Origin: Kitasatospora sp. MAA4 | GTDB lineage: Bacteria; Actinomycetota; Actinomycetes; Streptomycetales; Streptomycetaceae | NCBI RefSeq assembly: GCF_029893355.1 | Contig: NZ_JARZAI010000007.1 | Location: forward strand, 124,001 to 188,000 | DNA: 64,000 nucleotides | Direction of reading: 5' to 3' | Shown: positions 9,845-18,545 of the stretch, piece by piece | How positions within the stretch are numbered: position 1 is the stretch's first letter | How the letters are laid out: each line of letters opens with the position of its first letter | The notes under the pieces: generated by a model | Databases searched by the model: none | Seen by the model: only the letters and a program-made list of their open reading frames with translations | Told to the model about the DNA's origin: nothing | Made by a program: the position numbers and the translations under genes

Positions 9845-10078
9845 TTGAAGCCCGACGTTCACCCCACGTACGTGGTCACCAACGTGACCTGCACCTGTGG
9901 CGCCGAGTTCACCACTCGCTCCACCGAGACCTCCGGCGTGATTCGCGCCGAGGTGTGCTCGCAGTGCCACCCGTTCTACACCGGCAAGCAGAAGATCCTC
10001 GACACCGGTGGCCGCGTGGCGCGCTTCGAGGCCCGCTTCGGCAAGCAGCACGGCGTCAAGGCCGAGTCGGCCAACTAG
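9845..10078 (+). CDS. rpmE: 50S ribosomal protein bL31, zinc-containing form
   Basis: Small 77-residue ribosomal protein of the large subunit, near the central protuberance. The zinc ligands are present: C16, C18, C38 and C41 (CTC and CSQC), identifying the zinc-containing C+ paralogue rather than the zinc-free form made under zinc starvation. The start is TTG at 9845, supported by TAGGAG 7-12 bases upstream and by the conserved [10 protein letters not shown]-terminus. A perfect sigma-R promoter precedes it, which suits a protein whose cysteines make it thiol-sensitive. A hairpin follows the stop. Confidence 0.95.
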   Translation: MKPDVHPTYVVTNVTCTCGAEFTTRSTETSGVIRAEVCSQCHPFYTGKQKILDTGGRVARFEARFGKQHGVKAESAN

Positions 10079-10085
10079 CGCTCGT

Positions 10086-10139
10086 ACGGCGCCGGTTTCG
10101 GGCGTTCCCGCACTGCGGGGGCGTCCGAACCGGCGCCGT
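10086..10139 (+). terminator. Hairpin after rpmE
   Basis: A long stem: ACGGCGCCGGTT-TCGG (10086-10101) pairs with CCGAACCGGCGCCGT (10125-10139) with one bulged T, and an inner CCCGC/GCGGG stem extends it. It lies 8 bp after the rpmE stop and ends the sigma-R transcript or attenuates readthrough into prfA. Confidence 0.75.
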
Positions 10140-10209
10140 TCGCGTCTGACCGGCTCGCGGGCTCTCCGCCCCCGGGTATCCGAATCTTCACGGAAGTAGG
10201 CCCATCCCC

Positions 10210-11286
10210 ATGTTCGAGGCAGTCGAAGAGCTCCTCGTCGAGCACTCAGCCCTCGAAGAGCGGCTGGCCGACCCGGCGGTCCACGCGGACCAGGGCACCG
10301 CTCGCAAGCTGTCCAAGCGCTACGCCGAGCTCACCCCGATCACCGCGGTCTACCGCCTCTGGCGGCAGGCCGGCGAGGACATCGAGGCGGCCCGCGAGTT
10401 CGCGGCCGAGGACCCGGACTTCATCGCCGAGGTGAAGGCCTCCCAGGCCCGCCAGGACGAGCTGACCGAGCAGCTGCGGCTGCTGCTGGTCCCGCGCGAC
10501 CCCAATGACGACAAGGACGTCATCCTGGAGGTCAAGGCGGGCGAGGGCGGCGAGGAGTCCGCGCTGTTCGCCGCCGACCTGCTGCGGATGTACCTGCGCT
10601 TCGCCGAGCGGGTGGGCTGGAAGACCGAGATCATCGACGCCAACGAGTCCGACCTCGGCGGCTACAAGGACGTCTCGGTGGCCGTGAAGACCCGCGGCAC
10701 CATCGAGCCCGGCCAGGGCGTCTGGGCCCGGCTCAAGTACGAGGGCGGCGTGCACCGCGTGCAGCGCGTCCCCGCCACCGAGTCGCAGGGCCGCATCCAC
10801 ACCTCCGCGGCCGGTGTGCTGGTCACCCCGGAGGCCGAGGAGGTCGAGGTCGAGGTCAACGCGAACGACCTGCGGATCGACGTCTACCGCTCGTCGGGCC
10901 CCGGCGGCCAGTCCGTCAACACCACCGACTCCGCGGTCCGGATCACCCACCTCCCGACCGGTATCGTGGCCTCCTGCCAGAACGAGAAGAGCCAGCTGCA
11001 GAACAAGGAGTCCGCGATGCGGATCCTGCGCTCGCGACTGCTCGCCGCCGCGCAGGAGGCAGCCGACCAGGAGGCCTCGGACGCCCGGCGCAGCCAGGTC
11101 CGTACGGTCGACCGCTCCGAGCGGATCCGGACGTACAACTACCCCGAGAACCGCATCTCGGACCACCGCACCGGCTTCAAGGCGTACAACCTGGACCAGG
11201 TGCTGGACGGCGACCTGAACGCGCTGATCCAGTCGGCCGTGGACGCCGACGCGGCGGCGAAGCTCGCCGCGGCGCAAAAGCAGTAA
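10210..11286 (+). CDS. prfA: Peptide chain release factor 1
   Basis: Class I release factor that reads UAA and UAG and triggers peptidyl-tRNA hydrolysis. 358 residues, normal length. The stop-codon recognition tripeptide PAT is at residues 188-190, which distinguishes RF1 from RF2 (SPF). The catalytic GGQ is at 232-234 in [14 protein letters not shown]; its glutamine is the substrate of PrmC, encoded next. ATG at 10210 with AAGTAGG upstream. It begins a tight run prfA-prmC-tsaC-phosphatase. Confidence 0.97.
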   Translation: MFEAVEELLVEHSALEERLADPAVHADQGTARKLSKRYAELTPITAVYRLWRQAGEDIEAAREFAAEDPDFIAEVKASQARQDELTEQLRLLLVPRDPNDDKDVILEVKAGEGGEESALFAADLLRMYLRFAERVGWKTEIIDANESDLGGYKDVSVAVKTRGTIEPGQGVWARLKYEGGVHRVQRVPATESQGRIHTSAAGVLVTPEAEEVEVEVNANDLRIDVYRSSGPGGQSVNTTDSAVRITHLPTGIVASCQNEKSQLQNKESAMRILRSRLLAAAQEAADQEASDARRSQVRTVDRSERIRTYNYPENRISDHRTGFKAYNLDQVLDGDLNALIQSAVDADAAAKLAAAQKQ

Positions 11287-11308
11287 CTCTGCAGAGGGGT
11301 ACGTACGG

Positions 11309-12175
11309 ATGAACCTGCTGCTCGCCGAGGTGGCCCAGGCCACCCAGCGGTTGGCCGCGGCCGGCGTGCCGTCGCCGCGCTTCGACGCGGAGGAACTCGC
11401 CGCACACATCCACCACGTCAAGCGCAGCCAGCTGCACACCGTCAAGGACGCCGACTTCGACGCCCGGTACTGGGAGGCGGTCTCGCGCCGCGAGGCGCGC
11501 GAGCCGTTGCAGCACATCACCGGGCGTGCCTTCTTCCGCTACCTGGAGCTGGAGGTCGGTCCCGGCGTCTTCGTGCCGCGTCCCGAGACCGAGTCGGTCG
11601 TGGAGTGGGCCATAGACGCGGTGCGCGACATGGACGTCGCCGAGCCGCTGGTAGTCGACCTGTGCAGCGGCTCCGGCGCGATCGCGCTGGCGCTGGCGCA
11701 GGAGCTGCCGCGCAGCACGGTGCACGCCTTCGAGCTGGACGAGGGTGCGCTCAAGTACACCCGGCGCAACATCGAGGCCAGCTCCGATCGCGCCCGGGTC
11801 ACCCTGCACGCCGGGGACGCCACCCGGGCCTTCGCGGACGACCGCTCCTGGGACGGCCGCTTCGACCTGGTGATCAGCAACCCGCCGTACATCCCGCTCA
11901 CCGAGTGGGAGTACGTCGCCCCCGAGGCCCGCGACCACGACCCGCAGATGTCGCTCTTCTCGGGCGAGGACGGCCTGGACGTCATCCGCGGCATCGAGCG
12001 GGTGGCCGCCCGGCTGCTGCGCCCGGGCGGCGCCGTGGTGATCGAGCACGCCGACACCCAGGGGGGCCAGGTGCCGTGGATCTTCAACGAAGAGGGCGGC
12101 TGGACGGACACCGCCGACCACCGCGACCTCAACAACCGGCCGCGCTTCACTACGGCGCGCAAGGCCCAGCTGTGA
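11309..12175 (+). CDS. prmC: Release factor glutamine methyltransferase
   Basis: SAM-dependent enzyme that N5-methylates the GGQ glutamine of release factors. 288 residues: an N-terminal helical RF-binding domain, then a Rossmann methyltransferase fold with the SAM loop VVDLCSGSGAIALAL and the catalytic NPPY motif at 191-194 (VISNPPYIPLTE). ATG 22 bp after prfA, the classic prfA-prmC pair, so enzyme and substrate are co-expressed. Confidence 0.96.
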   Translation: MNLLLAEVAQATQRLAAAGVPSPRFDAEELAAHIHHVKRSQLHTVKDADFDARYWEAVSRREAREPLQHITGRAFFRYLELEVGPGVFVPRPETESVVEWAIDAVRDMDVAEPLVVDLCSGSGAIALALAQELPRSTVHAFELDEGALKYTRRNIEASSDRARVTLHAGDATRAFADDRSWDGRFDLVISNPPYIPLTEWEYVAPEARDHDPQMSLFSGEDGLDVIRGIERVAARLLRPGGAVVIEHADTQGGQVPWIFNEEGGWTDTADHRDLNNRPRFTTARKAQL

Positions 12176-12209
12176 CCGACATGAGCCGTTTCGGAAGGGG
12201 ACCGCACCG

Positions 12210-12857
12210 ATGAGCCGCCGCTATGACTGTGCCGACGCAGGCGACCGTGCCACCGGGCTGCGCGAGGCCGCCTCGGCGATCCGCCGCGGCGAGCTGGTCG
12301 TGCTGCCGACCGACACCGTCTACGGGGTCGGCGCGGACGCCTTCAACCCGGAGGCCGTGGCCGGTCTGCTGGCTGCCAAGGGCCGCGGCCGCGACATGCC
12401 CTCCCCGGTGCTGGTCGGCTCCCCGACCACCCTGCACGGTCTGGTCACCGACTTCTCCGAGCGTGCCTGGGAGCTGGTGGACGCCTTCTGGCCGGGTGGT
12501 CTGACCCTGGTCGCGCGCCACCAGCCCTCGCTGCGCTGGGACCTGGGCGAGACCCGCGGCACCGTCGCGGTCCGGATGCCGCTGCACCCGGTGGCCATCG
12601 AGCTGCTGAACGCCACCGGTCCGCTCGCGGTCTCCAGCGCCAACCGCTCCGGCCAGCCCGCCCCGGCCGACTGCGAGGACGCCGAGTACCAGCTGGGCGA
12701 CTCCATCGCGATCTACCTGGACGGCGGCAAGGCCGAGCACGGGCAGGCCTCCAGCATCGTCGACGTCACCGGCAAGGTGCCCGTCCTGCTGCGCGCGGGC
12801 GCGGTCAGCATCGAGCAGCTGAGGGAGGTCGTACCCGACCTGGAGGCCGGCAGTTGA
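12210..12857 (+). CDS. tsaC: L-threonylcarbamoyladenylate synthase (TsaC/Sua5/YrdC family)
   Basis: Makes threonylcarbamoyl-AMP from threonine, bicarbonate and ATP, the first step of the t6A37 modification of ANN-decoding tRNAs. 215 residues, the single-domain YrdC form without the Sua5 C-terminal extension. Visible motifs are LPTDTVYGVGADAF near the N-terminus, WPGGLTLVARHQPSLRW, VAVRMPLHPVA and SSANRSGQPAP. ATG 34 bp after prmC. Its TGA overlaps the TTG start of the phosphatase gene, indicating translational coupling. Confidence 0.93.
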   Translation: MSRRYDCADAGDRATGLREAASAIRRGELVVLPTDTVYGVGADAFNPEAVAGLLAAKGRGRDMPSPVLVGSPTTLHGLVTDFSERAWELVDAFWPGGLTLVARHQPSLRWDLGETRGTVAVRMPLHPVAIELLNATGPLAVSSANRSGQPAPADCEDAEYQLGDSIAIYLDGGKAEHGQASSIVDVTGKVPVLLRAGAVSIEQLREVVPDLEAGS

Positions 12858-13570
12858 CGGCCGGACTCTACGCCGGCCTGCATCCCGGCCACGCCCCCGG
12901 CGCCGCGTCGTACATCGCCGTGGCGCCGCGCCCGGCGGACAGCTTCCGGATCCTCTTCGTCTGCACCGGAAACGTCTGCCGCTCGCCGATAGCCGAACGG
13001 CTGACCCGGCACGAGCTGGACGCCCGGCTGACCGAGCGCTCGGCCGGGCGCGTCGTGGTGGAGAGCGCCGGCACCTGGGGGCACGAGGGCGCGCCGATGG
13101 AGGCGCACGCCGCCACGGTGCTCGGTGAGTACGGCGTGGACAGCGCCGGCTTCGCCGGACGCGAGCTGCTGGACGAGCACGTGGTCGACGCCGACCTGGT
13201 GCTCACCTTCACCCAGGACCACCGCGCCCAGGTGATCTCGATGGGTCACGCGGCGGGCCTGCGCACCTTCACGCTGCTGGAGTTCACCCGCCTGGTGCGC
13301 TCGATAGACCCGGCCACCCTGCCCGACCCGCGGGACGGCGCCGACGTCACCGAGCGGGCCCGCGCACTGGTCCGGGCGGCCGCCGCGCTGCGCGGCTGGC
13401 TGCTCGCCGCCACCCCCGAGGCGGACGAGGTGGACGACCCCTACGGCGCGCCGATCGGGATGTTCCGCAACTGCGGCGAGGAGATATTCGACGCCCTCGA
13501 TCCGGTGGTCACCGCCCTGACGGGCGTACCCGCTCCGCGTCGGCAGGACGGCTCGACAGTGCCGTCCTAG
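12854..13570 (+). CDS. Low-molecular-weight protein tyrosine phosphatase family
   Basis: Carries the CX5R phosphatase loop CTGNVCRS at residues 37-44 and a late DPRDG segment that could supply the general-acid aspartate, the Wzb/YwlE pattern. 238 residues, longer than typical (~150), with ~30 extra N-terminal residues and a C-terminal extension. The TTG start at 12854 overlaps the tsaC stop and has GGAGG upstream. Wzb-type phosphatases often regulate envelope polysaccharide synthesis; the nearby WecA-like and LCP genes fit that idea, but the substrate is unknown. Confidence 0.85.
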   Translation: MTAGLYAGLHPGHAPGAASYIAVAPRPADSFRILFVCTGNVCRSPIAERLTRHELDARLTERSAGRVVVESAGTWGHEGAPMEAHAATVLGEYGVDSAGFAGRELLDEHVVDADLVLTFTQDHRAQVISMGHAAGLRTFTLLEFTRLVRSIDPATLPDPRDGADVTERARALVRAAAALRGWLLAATPEADEVDDPYGAPIGMFRNCGEEIFDALDPVVTALTGVPAPRRQDGSTVPS

Positions 13571-13605
13571 GCTGGTTTCCACCGCCGCAGCCCGGGAGCA
13601 CCGCC

Positions 13606-14895
13606 ATGACCGTCACCGATGCCGTACACGGTCCGTCCATCCAGTCGGGGCAGCACTGGGAGCCCTCGCGGACGCTGCGCGAGGCCGACCCGCAGATCGC
13701 CGACCTGCTGCTCGCGGAGGCGCAGCGGCGCGCGGGGAGCCTGCAACTGCTGGCCGGTGAGAACCTGGCCACCGAGGCCGTACTGGCCGCGCTGACCGGC
13801 CCGCTGGTGGACAAGTACGCCGAGGGCTATCCCGGGCACCGCCACCACACCGGCTGCGCGCTGGCCGACGCCACCGAGCTGCTGGCGATCGAGCGGGCGC
13901 AGCGGCTGTTCGGTGCCGAGCACGCCAACGTCCAGCCGCGCTCCGGGACTTCGGCGATGCTGGCGGCCTACGCGGCGCTGCTGAAGCCGGGTGACGTGGT
14001 GCTCGCGATGTCGCTGGAGCACGGCGGCCACCTGTCCTGCGGGTCGACGGCCAACTTCTCCGGGCGCTGGTTCCAGTTCGTCGGCTACGGGGTGCGCGAG
14101 TCGGACGGCCTGGTCGACCTGGACCAGGTCCGCGACCTGGCCAGGCTGCACCGCCCGAAGGCGATCATCGCCGGCTCGATCTCCTACCCGCGGCATCTGG
14201 ACTGGCGGGCCTTCCGGACGATCGCCGACGAGGTGGACGCCTATCTGATCGCCACCGCCGCGCAGACCATCGGACTGGTGGCCGGGGGAGTGGCGCCCTC
14301 GCCGGTCGGCTTCGCGGACATCACCGTCGCCGCCACCCACAAGCTGCTGCGCGGCCCGCGCGGCGGCCTGCTGCTGTGCACCGCCGAGCTGGCGGACCGG
14401 GTGGACCGCGCGGTGTTCCCGTTCACCCAGGGCGGCGCGGCGATGAACGAGGTGGCCGCCAAGGCGGTCGCGTTCGCGCAGGCGGGCACGCCGGAGTTCG
14501 GTGCGTATGCCCGGCGCGCGGTGGACGGCGCGCGCGCCCTTGCGGCGGCCCTCCAGCGGGCCGGCGCGCGTCCGGTGACCGGCGGCACCGACACCCACCT
14601 GGTCACCGCCGACGTGAGCCCGCTGGGCGTCACCGGCGCCGAGGCAGAGCGCCGCTGCGCCGCGGCCGGACTGATGCTCGGAAAATGTGCTGTTCCGTTC
14701 GATCCGGCTCCGGCGGCGGAGACCTCCGGGATCCGCCTGGGCACCGGCGCCGGCGCCGCGCTGGGGATGGGCGAGGGGGAGATGTCCGAGGTGGGGGAGC
14801 TGATCGGACGGCTGCTCGCCGGGCCCGAGGACCCCCGGATCGCGGCCCGGGTGCGGCAGCTGGCGCACGACTTCGGGGCGGGAGCCGCCCGCTAG
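13606..14895 (+). CDS. Divergent serine hydroxymethyltransferase-like PLP protein
   Basis: 429 residues aligning along its length with SHMT: LLAGENLATEAVLAAL, KYAEGYPG (E73), ANVQPRSG, HGGHLSCG, and the PLP lysine K246 in THKLLRGPRGG. However, the segment matching E. coli Asp200 and His203 reads T217 and Q220 (ATAAQTIGLVAGG), with the spacing to the PLP lysine preserved at 29, and Tyr65 is replaced by His81. Asp200 normally contacts the PLP pyridine nitrogen. The fold is clear, but SHMT activity cannot be assumed. It lies 35 bp after the phosphatase gene and before the wecA-like gene, a context more suggestive of envelope metabolism than of one-carbon metabolism. Confidence 0.8.
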   Translation: MTVTDAVHGPSIQSGQHWEPSRTLREADPQIADLLLAEAQRRAGSLQLLAGENLATEAVLAALTGPLVDKYAEGYPGHRHHTGCALADATELLAIERAQRLFGAEHANVQPRSGTSAMLAAYAALLKPGDVVLAMSLEHGGHLSCGSTANFSGRWFQFVGYGVRESDGLVDLDQVRDLARLHRPKAIIAGSISYPRHLDWRAFRTIADEVDAYLIATAAQTIGLVAGGVAPSPVGFADITVAATHKLLRGPRGGLLLCTAELADRVDRAVFPFTQGGAAMNEVAAKAVAFAQAGTPEFGAYARRAVDGARALAAALQRAGARPVTGGTDTHLVTADVSPLGVTGAEAERRCAAAGLMLGKCAVPFDPAPAAETSGIRLGTGAGAALGMGEGEMSEVGELIGRLLAGPEDPRIAARVRQLAHDFGAGAAR

Positions 14896-14979
14896 CGCGA
14901 ACCGCGATGCACGCTCTGCGCGTCCGACTCAATAAGGTGTGTGCCGTGGCGACACACCTCGAACCCCGGACAAGTGCGG

Positions 14980-14996
14980 GAGTACCTTACGTACTC
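14980..14996. promoter_or_regulatory. Inverted repeat upstream of the wecA-like gene
   Basis: GAGTAC and GTACTC form perfect 6-bp arms around CTTAC, centred 40 bp before the start codon. A TAAGGT hexamer (14933-14938) upstream could be a -10 box, which would put the repeat in the 5' leader. No regulator is assigned. Confidence 0.3.
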
Positions 14997-15027
14997 AACC
15001 GTCGGCGCGCGCGGAAGGAGGTCGGCG

Positions 15028-16335
15028 ATGCGTGAGTACCTGCTCGTGCTGTTCTGCACGGCGGCCGTCACCTACCTGCTGACCGGTCCGGTGCGGAAGT
15101 TCGCGATCATCGCGGGCGCGATGCCGCCGGTCCGCGTGCGCGACGTGCACCGCGAGCCGACCCCGCGGCTCGGCGGCATCGCGATGTTCGGCGGGCTCTG
15201 CGCGGGCCTCCTGGTGGCCTCGCAACTCACCAATCTGGGCAAGGTGTTCACCGACGACCCGTCCGACATCCGGGCGCTGCTGTCGGGCGTCGGGATCATG
15301 TTCGTGCTGGGCGTGCTGGACGACAAGTGGGGCGTCGACGCGCTGGTGAAGCTGGGCGGCCAGATGATCGCCGCCGGTGTGATGGTCTACCAGGGCATCA
15401 CGGTCATCTCGATCCCGGTGCCCGGTCACGGCCCGCTGCTGCTGACCCCGACCCAGGGCATGATGATCTCGGTCGCGCTGGTCGTCGTGATGGTCAACGC
15501 GGTCAACTTCATCGACGGCCTGGACGGCCTGGCGGGCGGCATGGTCTGCATCGCCGCGATGGCCTTCTTCCTGTACTCCTACCGCCTCTGGTACGGCTAC
15601 GGGATCAGCGAGGCGGCGCCCGCCGTGCTGTTCAGCGCGGTGCTGATCGGGATGTGCCTGGGCTTCCTGCCGCACAACCTGCACCCGGCCCGGATCTTCA
15701 TGGGCGACTCCGGCTCGATGATGCTGGGCCTGATGCTGGCCGTCTCGGCGATCTCGGTGACCGGCCGCGTCGACCCGGACCTGATCACCGCGCAGGCGGG
15801 CGGTTCGCAGACGGCCACCACGCACATCCTGGTGCCGATCTACATCCCGCTGCTGCTGCCGCTGACCGTGATCGCGCTGCCGCTGGCCGACCTGCTGCTC
15901 GCCGTGGTGCGCCGCACCTGGGCGGGCCGTTCGCCGTTCGCCGCGGACAAGCAGCACCTGCACCACCGCCTGCTGGAGATCGGCCACTCGCACAGCCGGG
16001 CCGTGCTGATCATGTACTTCTGGGCCGCGCTGTTCGCCTTCGGGACGGTGGCGATCTCGGTCACCCACACCGGTCGGACGTTCATCCTGTCCTGTGCGGG
16101 GCTCTGCCTGGTCGGCATCCTGGTGCTGCTGATGCCGCGGTTCCGGCCGAAGGCGCCGGACGCCGTGGCGCCGTTCGTGCCGCCGCGCTACCGGCACGGG
16201 GGCTCGGCCGGCGCCGACGCGATGACCGAGGCCGAGGAGGTGCCGGCGATGGCCGAGCTCTCGGCGGACGACCAGGCGCTGCTGGGTCGCCTCGGCAGCG
16301 GCGCGACGGCCGTCGGCGAGCACCGGAAGTCGTGA
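15028..16335 (+). CDS. wecA: Undecaprenyl-phosphate GlcNAc-1-phosphate transferase (WecA/MraY family)
   Basis: Polytopic membrane enzyme that moves a HexNAc-1-phosphate from UDP-sugar to undecaprenyl phosphate, starting synthesis of lipid-linked envelope polymers. 435 residues with about ten hydrophobic segments. Family motifs: VLDDKWG (D98-D99), NFIDGLDGLAGG, ARIFMGDSGSM, and HLHHRLLE beginning at H310, which marks the GlcNAc (WecA/TagO) subfamily. ATG at 15028 is preceded by AAGGAGG at optimal spacing; a longer frame from 14941 lacks a site. The symbol is by homology only; the LCP protein upstream could act later in the same pathway. Confidence 0.85.
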   Translation: MREYLLVLFCTAAVTYLLTGPVRKFAIIAGAMPPVRVRDVHREPTPRLGGIAMFGGLCAGLLVASQLTNLGKVFTDDPSDIRALLSGVGIMFVLGVLDDKWGVDALVKLGGQMIAAGVMVYQGITVISIPVPGHGPLLLTPTQGMMISVALVVVMVNAVNFIDGLDGLAGGMVCIAAMAFFLYSYRLWYGYGISEAAPAVLFSAVLIGMCLGFLPHNLHPARIFMGDSGSMMLGLMLAVSAISVTGRVDPDLITAQAGGSQTATTHILVPIYIPLLLPLTVIALPLADLLLAVVRRTWAGRSPFAADKQHLHHRLLEIGHSHSRAVLIMYFWAALFAFGTVAISVTHTGRTFILSCAGLCLVGILVLLMPRFRPKAPDAVAPFVPPRYRHGGSAGADAMTEAEEVPAMAELSADDQALLGRLGSGATAVGEHRKS

Positions 16336-16412
16336 CCCTGTAGCACCTGACGGGTCGCCAACTCCGATACGCCACTTGGAGTCACCCGTCCAGCGGCACG
16401 GTTGGGCCATCG

Positions 16413-16430
16413 GTGTGACAGGTACCACAC
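16413..16430. promoter_or_regulatory. Secondary inverted repeat upstream of atpI
   Basis: GTGTG (16413-16417) and CACAC (16426-16430) flank an 8-base spacer. It lies 46 bp upstream of the Rex-like site and could be a weaker second operator. The match is only to the outer GTGTG/CACAC bases. Confidence 0.2.
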
Positions 16431-16458
16431 GTTCATGGTAAAGCTCTCATCAAATAGT

Positions 16459-16476
16459 TTGTGATACCGTTCACGA
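16459..16476. promoter_or_regulatory. Rex-like operator (ROP) before the atp operon
   Basis: TTGTGATACCGTTCACGA matches the Rex consensus TTGTGAA-N4-TTCACAA at 12 of its 14 specified positions, with exact spacing. It overlaps a plausible promoter (TAGTTT -10 at 16455-16460, TTCATG -35 at 16432-16437, 17-bp spacer), so Rex binding would block transcription. Rex is a repressor released by NADH and is known to control respiratory genes in Streptomyces. Binding here is inferred from sequence. Confidence 0.6.
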
Positions 16477-16623
16477 GTACCGAGAACACGCCGAAAGACC
16501 CAGTGGTGGAGGACTGACGTCCCCAGTGGGTCAGACCCGCTCGGTCCGGTGATTCCCCCACCGTTGCGCCACCTGTTCTCGTATGGAATCCCCCGTCCTC
16601 GACATGCCGCCGGAGTTGCCGAC

Positions 16624-17055
16624 ATGCCGTCCCACGACGCCCGGATCATCCGCGGCGCCGCGATCCCCACTGCGGTCGCCGGAGCCGTCGCCCTTGCGAT
16701 CTCGACCGCGGTCGTGGGGAGCAAGGGGCTGATCGGTGCTCTCTTCGCGACCCTGCTGGTGATGGCGTTCTTCAGTTTCGGCCAGGTCGCTCTCGACCGG
16801 CTGACCAGGAACAACCCCCAGATGATGATGGCCGCGGGCCTGCTGGTCTACACGACGCAGATCCTGCTGGTGGCGATCGTCCTGGCGGTCTTCAAGGACA
16901 CCTCGCTCTTCGACACCAAGGTGTTCGGCTTCACGCTGCTCGGCTGCGCGCTGATCTGGACAGCGGCCCAGGTCCGAGCTGCTCTCAAGGCCAAAACCCT
17001 CTACGTGCAGACCGAGTCCGGTGACAAGCCGTCGGACTCGGAGCGTCAACAGTGA
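16624..17055 (+). CDS. atpI: ATP synthase protein I homologue
   Basis: A 143-residue integral membrane protein with four hydrophobic segments, at the position AtpI occupies at the head of bacterial atp operons. AtpI proteins assist c-ring assembly or magnesium supply but are not subunits of the finished enzyme; sequence conservation is low, so the call leans on context. The ATG at 16624 is chosen for GGAG 8 bases upstream; the open frame extends to 16549. A weak CCCCCT/AGGGGG hairpin follows the stop, and about 300 bp separate it from atpB. Confidence 0.8.
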   Translation: MPSHDARIIRGAAIPTAVAGAVALAISTAVVGSKGLIGALFATLLVMAFFSFGQVALDRLTRNNPQMMMAAGLLVYTTQILLVAIVLAVFKDTSLFDTKVFGFTLLGCALIWTAAQVRAALKAKTLYVQTESGDKPSDSERQQ

Positions 17056-17355
17056 CCCCCGCCTGTCGTCCCCCTCACGAGGGGGGCGGTGTTTATGCGG
17101 TCCTGACAGGCTGCTATCGTCCGTCGCAACAACGGAGTACGGGAAGCGGCCAGGTCCCTTCGAGCGGTGCATCTCAACCGCACGGACGGATCGCCCCCCG
17201 GACCCGCGCAGTCTTGAAAGATCCCGCGGCAGTGCTCGGCACCGTCGCGCAGGGTCCACGAGAATCCCAACAAGATCCAGTGCCGCACCGTGGCCGCAGG
17301 CCGCGCCGACACACCGAGGTTGCCGTAACCATGCGTCACGACGAAGGAGTCCGTG
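17056..17355 (+). promoter_or_regulatory. atpI-atpB spacer
   Basis: 300 bp without a gene. It begins with a short hairpin (CCCCCT 17070-17075, CACG loop, AGGGGG 17080-17085). A TATCGT hexamer lies about 30 bases further on, with TTTATG 17 bases before it, which could form an internal promoter for atpB onward. The spacer ends in AAGGAG, the atpB ribosome-binding site. Confidence 0.4.
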
Positions 17356-18174
17356 GTGAGTGCTGACCAGCTCACGCAGCATCTTGCCTCCGGCAGCTGC
17401 CACCTGTTCGACGCAGGCTGCGGTTTCCCGGCCCCCGGCCTGAACGAGTTCCAGTTCAACCCGATCTTCACGGTCGCCGGCGTCGGCTTCAACAAGCCGA
17501 TGCTGCTGTCGATGGTGGCCGCGCTGTTGGTGATCGTCTTCTTCTGGGTCGCCTTCGCGAAGCCGAAGGTCCTCCCGGGCAAGCTCCAGCTGGTCGGTGA
17601 GATCGGGTACGACTTCGTCAAGCGAAGCATCGTGCTCGACACCATCGGCAAGAAGGGCGAGAAGTACGTCCCGATGATGGTCTCGATGTTCTTCTTCGTC
17701 TGGATCATGAACATCATGTCGGTGATCCCGTTCGCCCAGTTCCCGGTGACCGCGGTGATCGCGTACCCGGCGGGCCTGGCGGCCGTCGTGTGGATCACGT
17801 ACATGACGCTGACGTTCAAGAAGCACGGCTTCGTCGGCGGACTGAAGAACCTCTGCTGGCCGTCGGGCATCCCCGGCTGGGTCATGTTCATCCTGGTGCC
17901 GATCGAGTTCTTCTCGAACATCTTCGTGCGCCCCTTCACGCTCGCGGTCCGAGCCTTCGCGAACATGTTCGCCGGCCACCTGCTGATCGTGATGTTCTCC
18001 ATCGCCTCCTGGTACCTGCTGAGCCCGAGCCTCGGTGCGCTGTACGCCACCACGTCCTTCACGGTGACCCTGGGTCTGACCGCGTTCGAGCTCCTGGTCC
18101 AGTTCCTGCAGGCCTACATCCTGGTGATGCTGGCCAGCAGCTACATCGCCGGTGCCCTCGAAGAGTCGCACTGA
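17356..18174 (+). CDS. atpB: F1Fo ATP synthase subunit a
   Basis: Membrane subunit of Fo forming the two proton half-channels against the c-ring. 272 residues, five to six membrane helices; the helix with the essential arginine is seen in FVRPFTLAVRAFANMFAGHLL, and the last helix (TAFELLVQFLQAYILVML) is typical. Two GTG codons are adjacent at 17353 and 17356; the second has better spacing (6) from AAGGAG. It opens the structural part of the operon in the order B-E-F-H-A-G-D-C. Confidence 0.95.
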   Translation: MSADQLTQHLASGSCHLFDAGCGFPAPGLNEFQFNPIFTVAGVGFNKPMLLSMVAALLVIVFFWVAFAKPKVLPGKLQLVGEIGYDFVKRSIVLDTIGKKGEKYVPMMVSMFFFVWIMNIMSVIPFAQFPVTAVIAYPAGLAAVVWITYMTLTFKKHGFVGGLKNLCWPSGIPGWVMFILVPIEFFSNIFVRPFTLAVRAFANMFAGHLLIVMFSIASWYLLSPSLGALYATTSFTVTLGLTAFELLVQFLQAYILVMLASSYIAGALEESH

Positions 18175-18510
<336 letters not shown>

Positions 18511-18545
18511 TCCTGCCGTAGTCCTACCGGACGGAAGGTCCAGAT

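Noticed and set aside
13606-14895. Canonical glyA
   Set aside because: Residues matching E. coli Asp200, His203 and Tyr65 are replaced, so housekeeping SHMT activity is not assumed.
14941-15027. Longer N-terminus for the wecA-like gene
   Set aside because: AAGGAGG at ideal spacing and the hydrophobic start at 15028 make the extension unlikely.
16585-16610. Sigma-R promoter before atpI
   Set aside because: GGAAT is present at 16585 but the bases 18 further on are CGC, not GTT.
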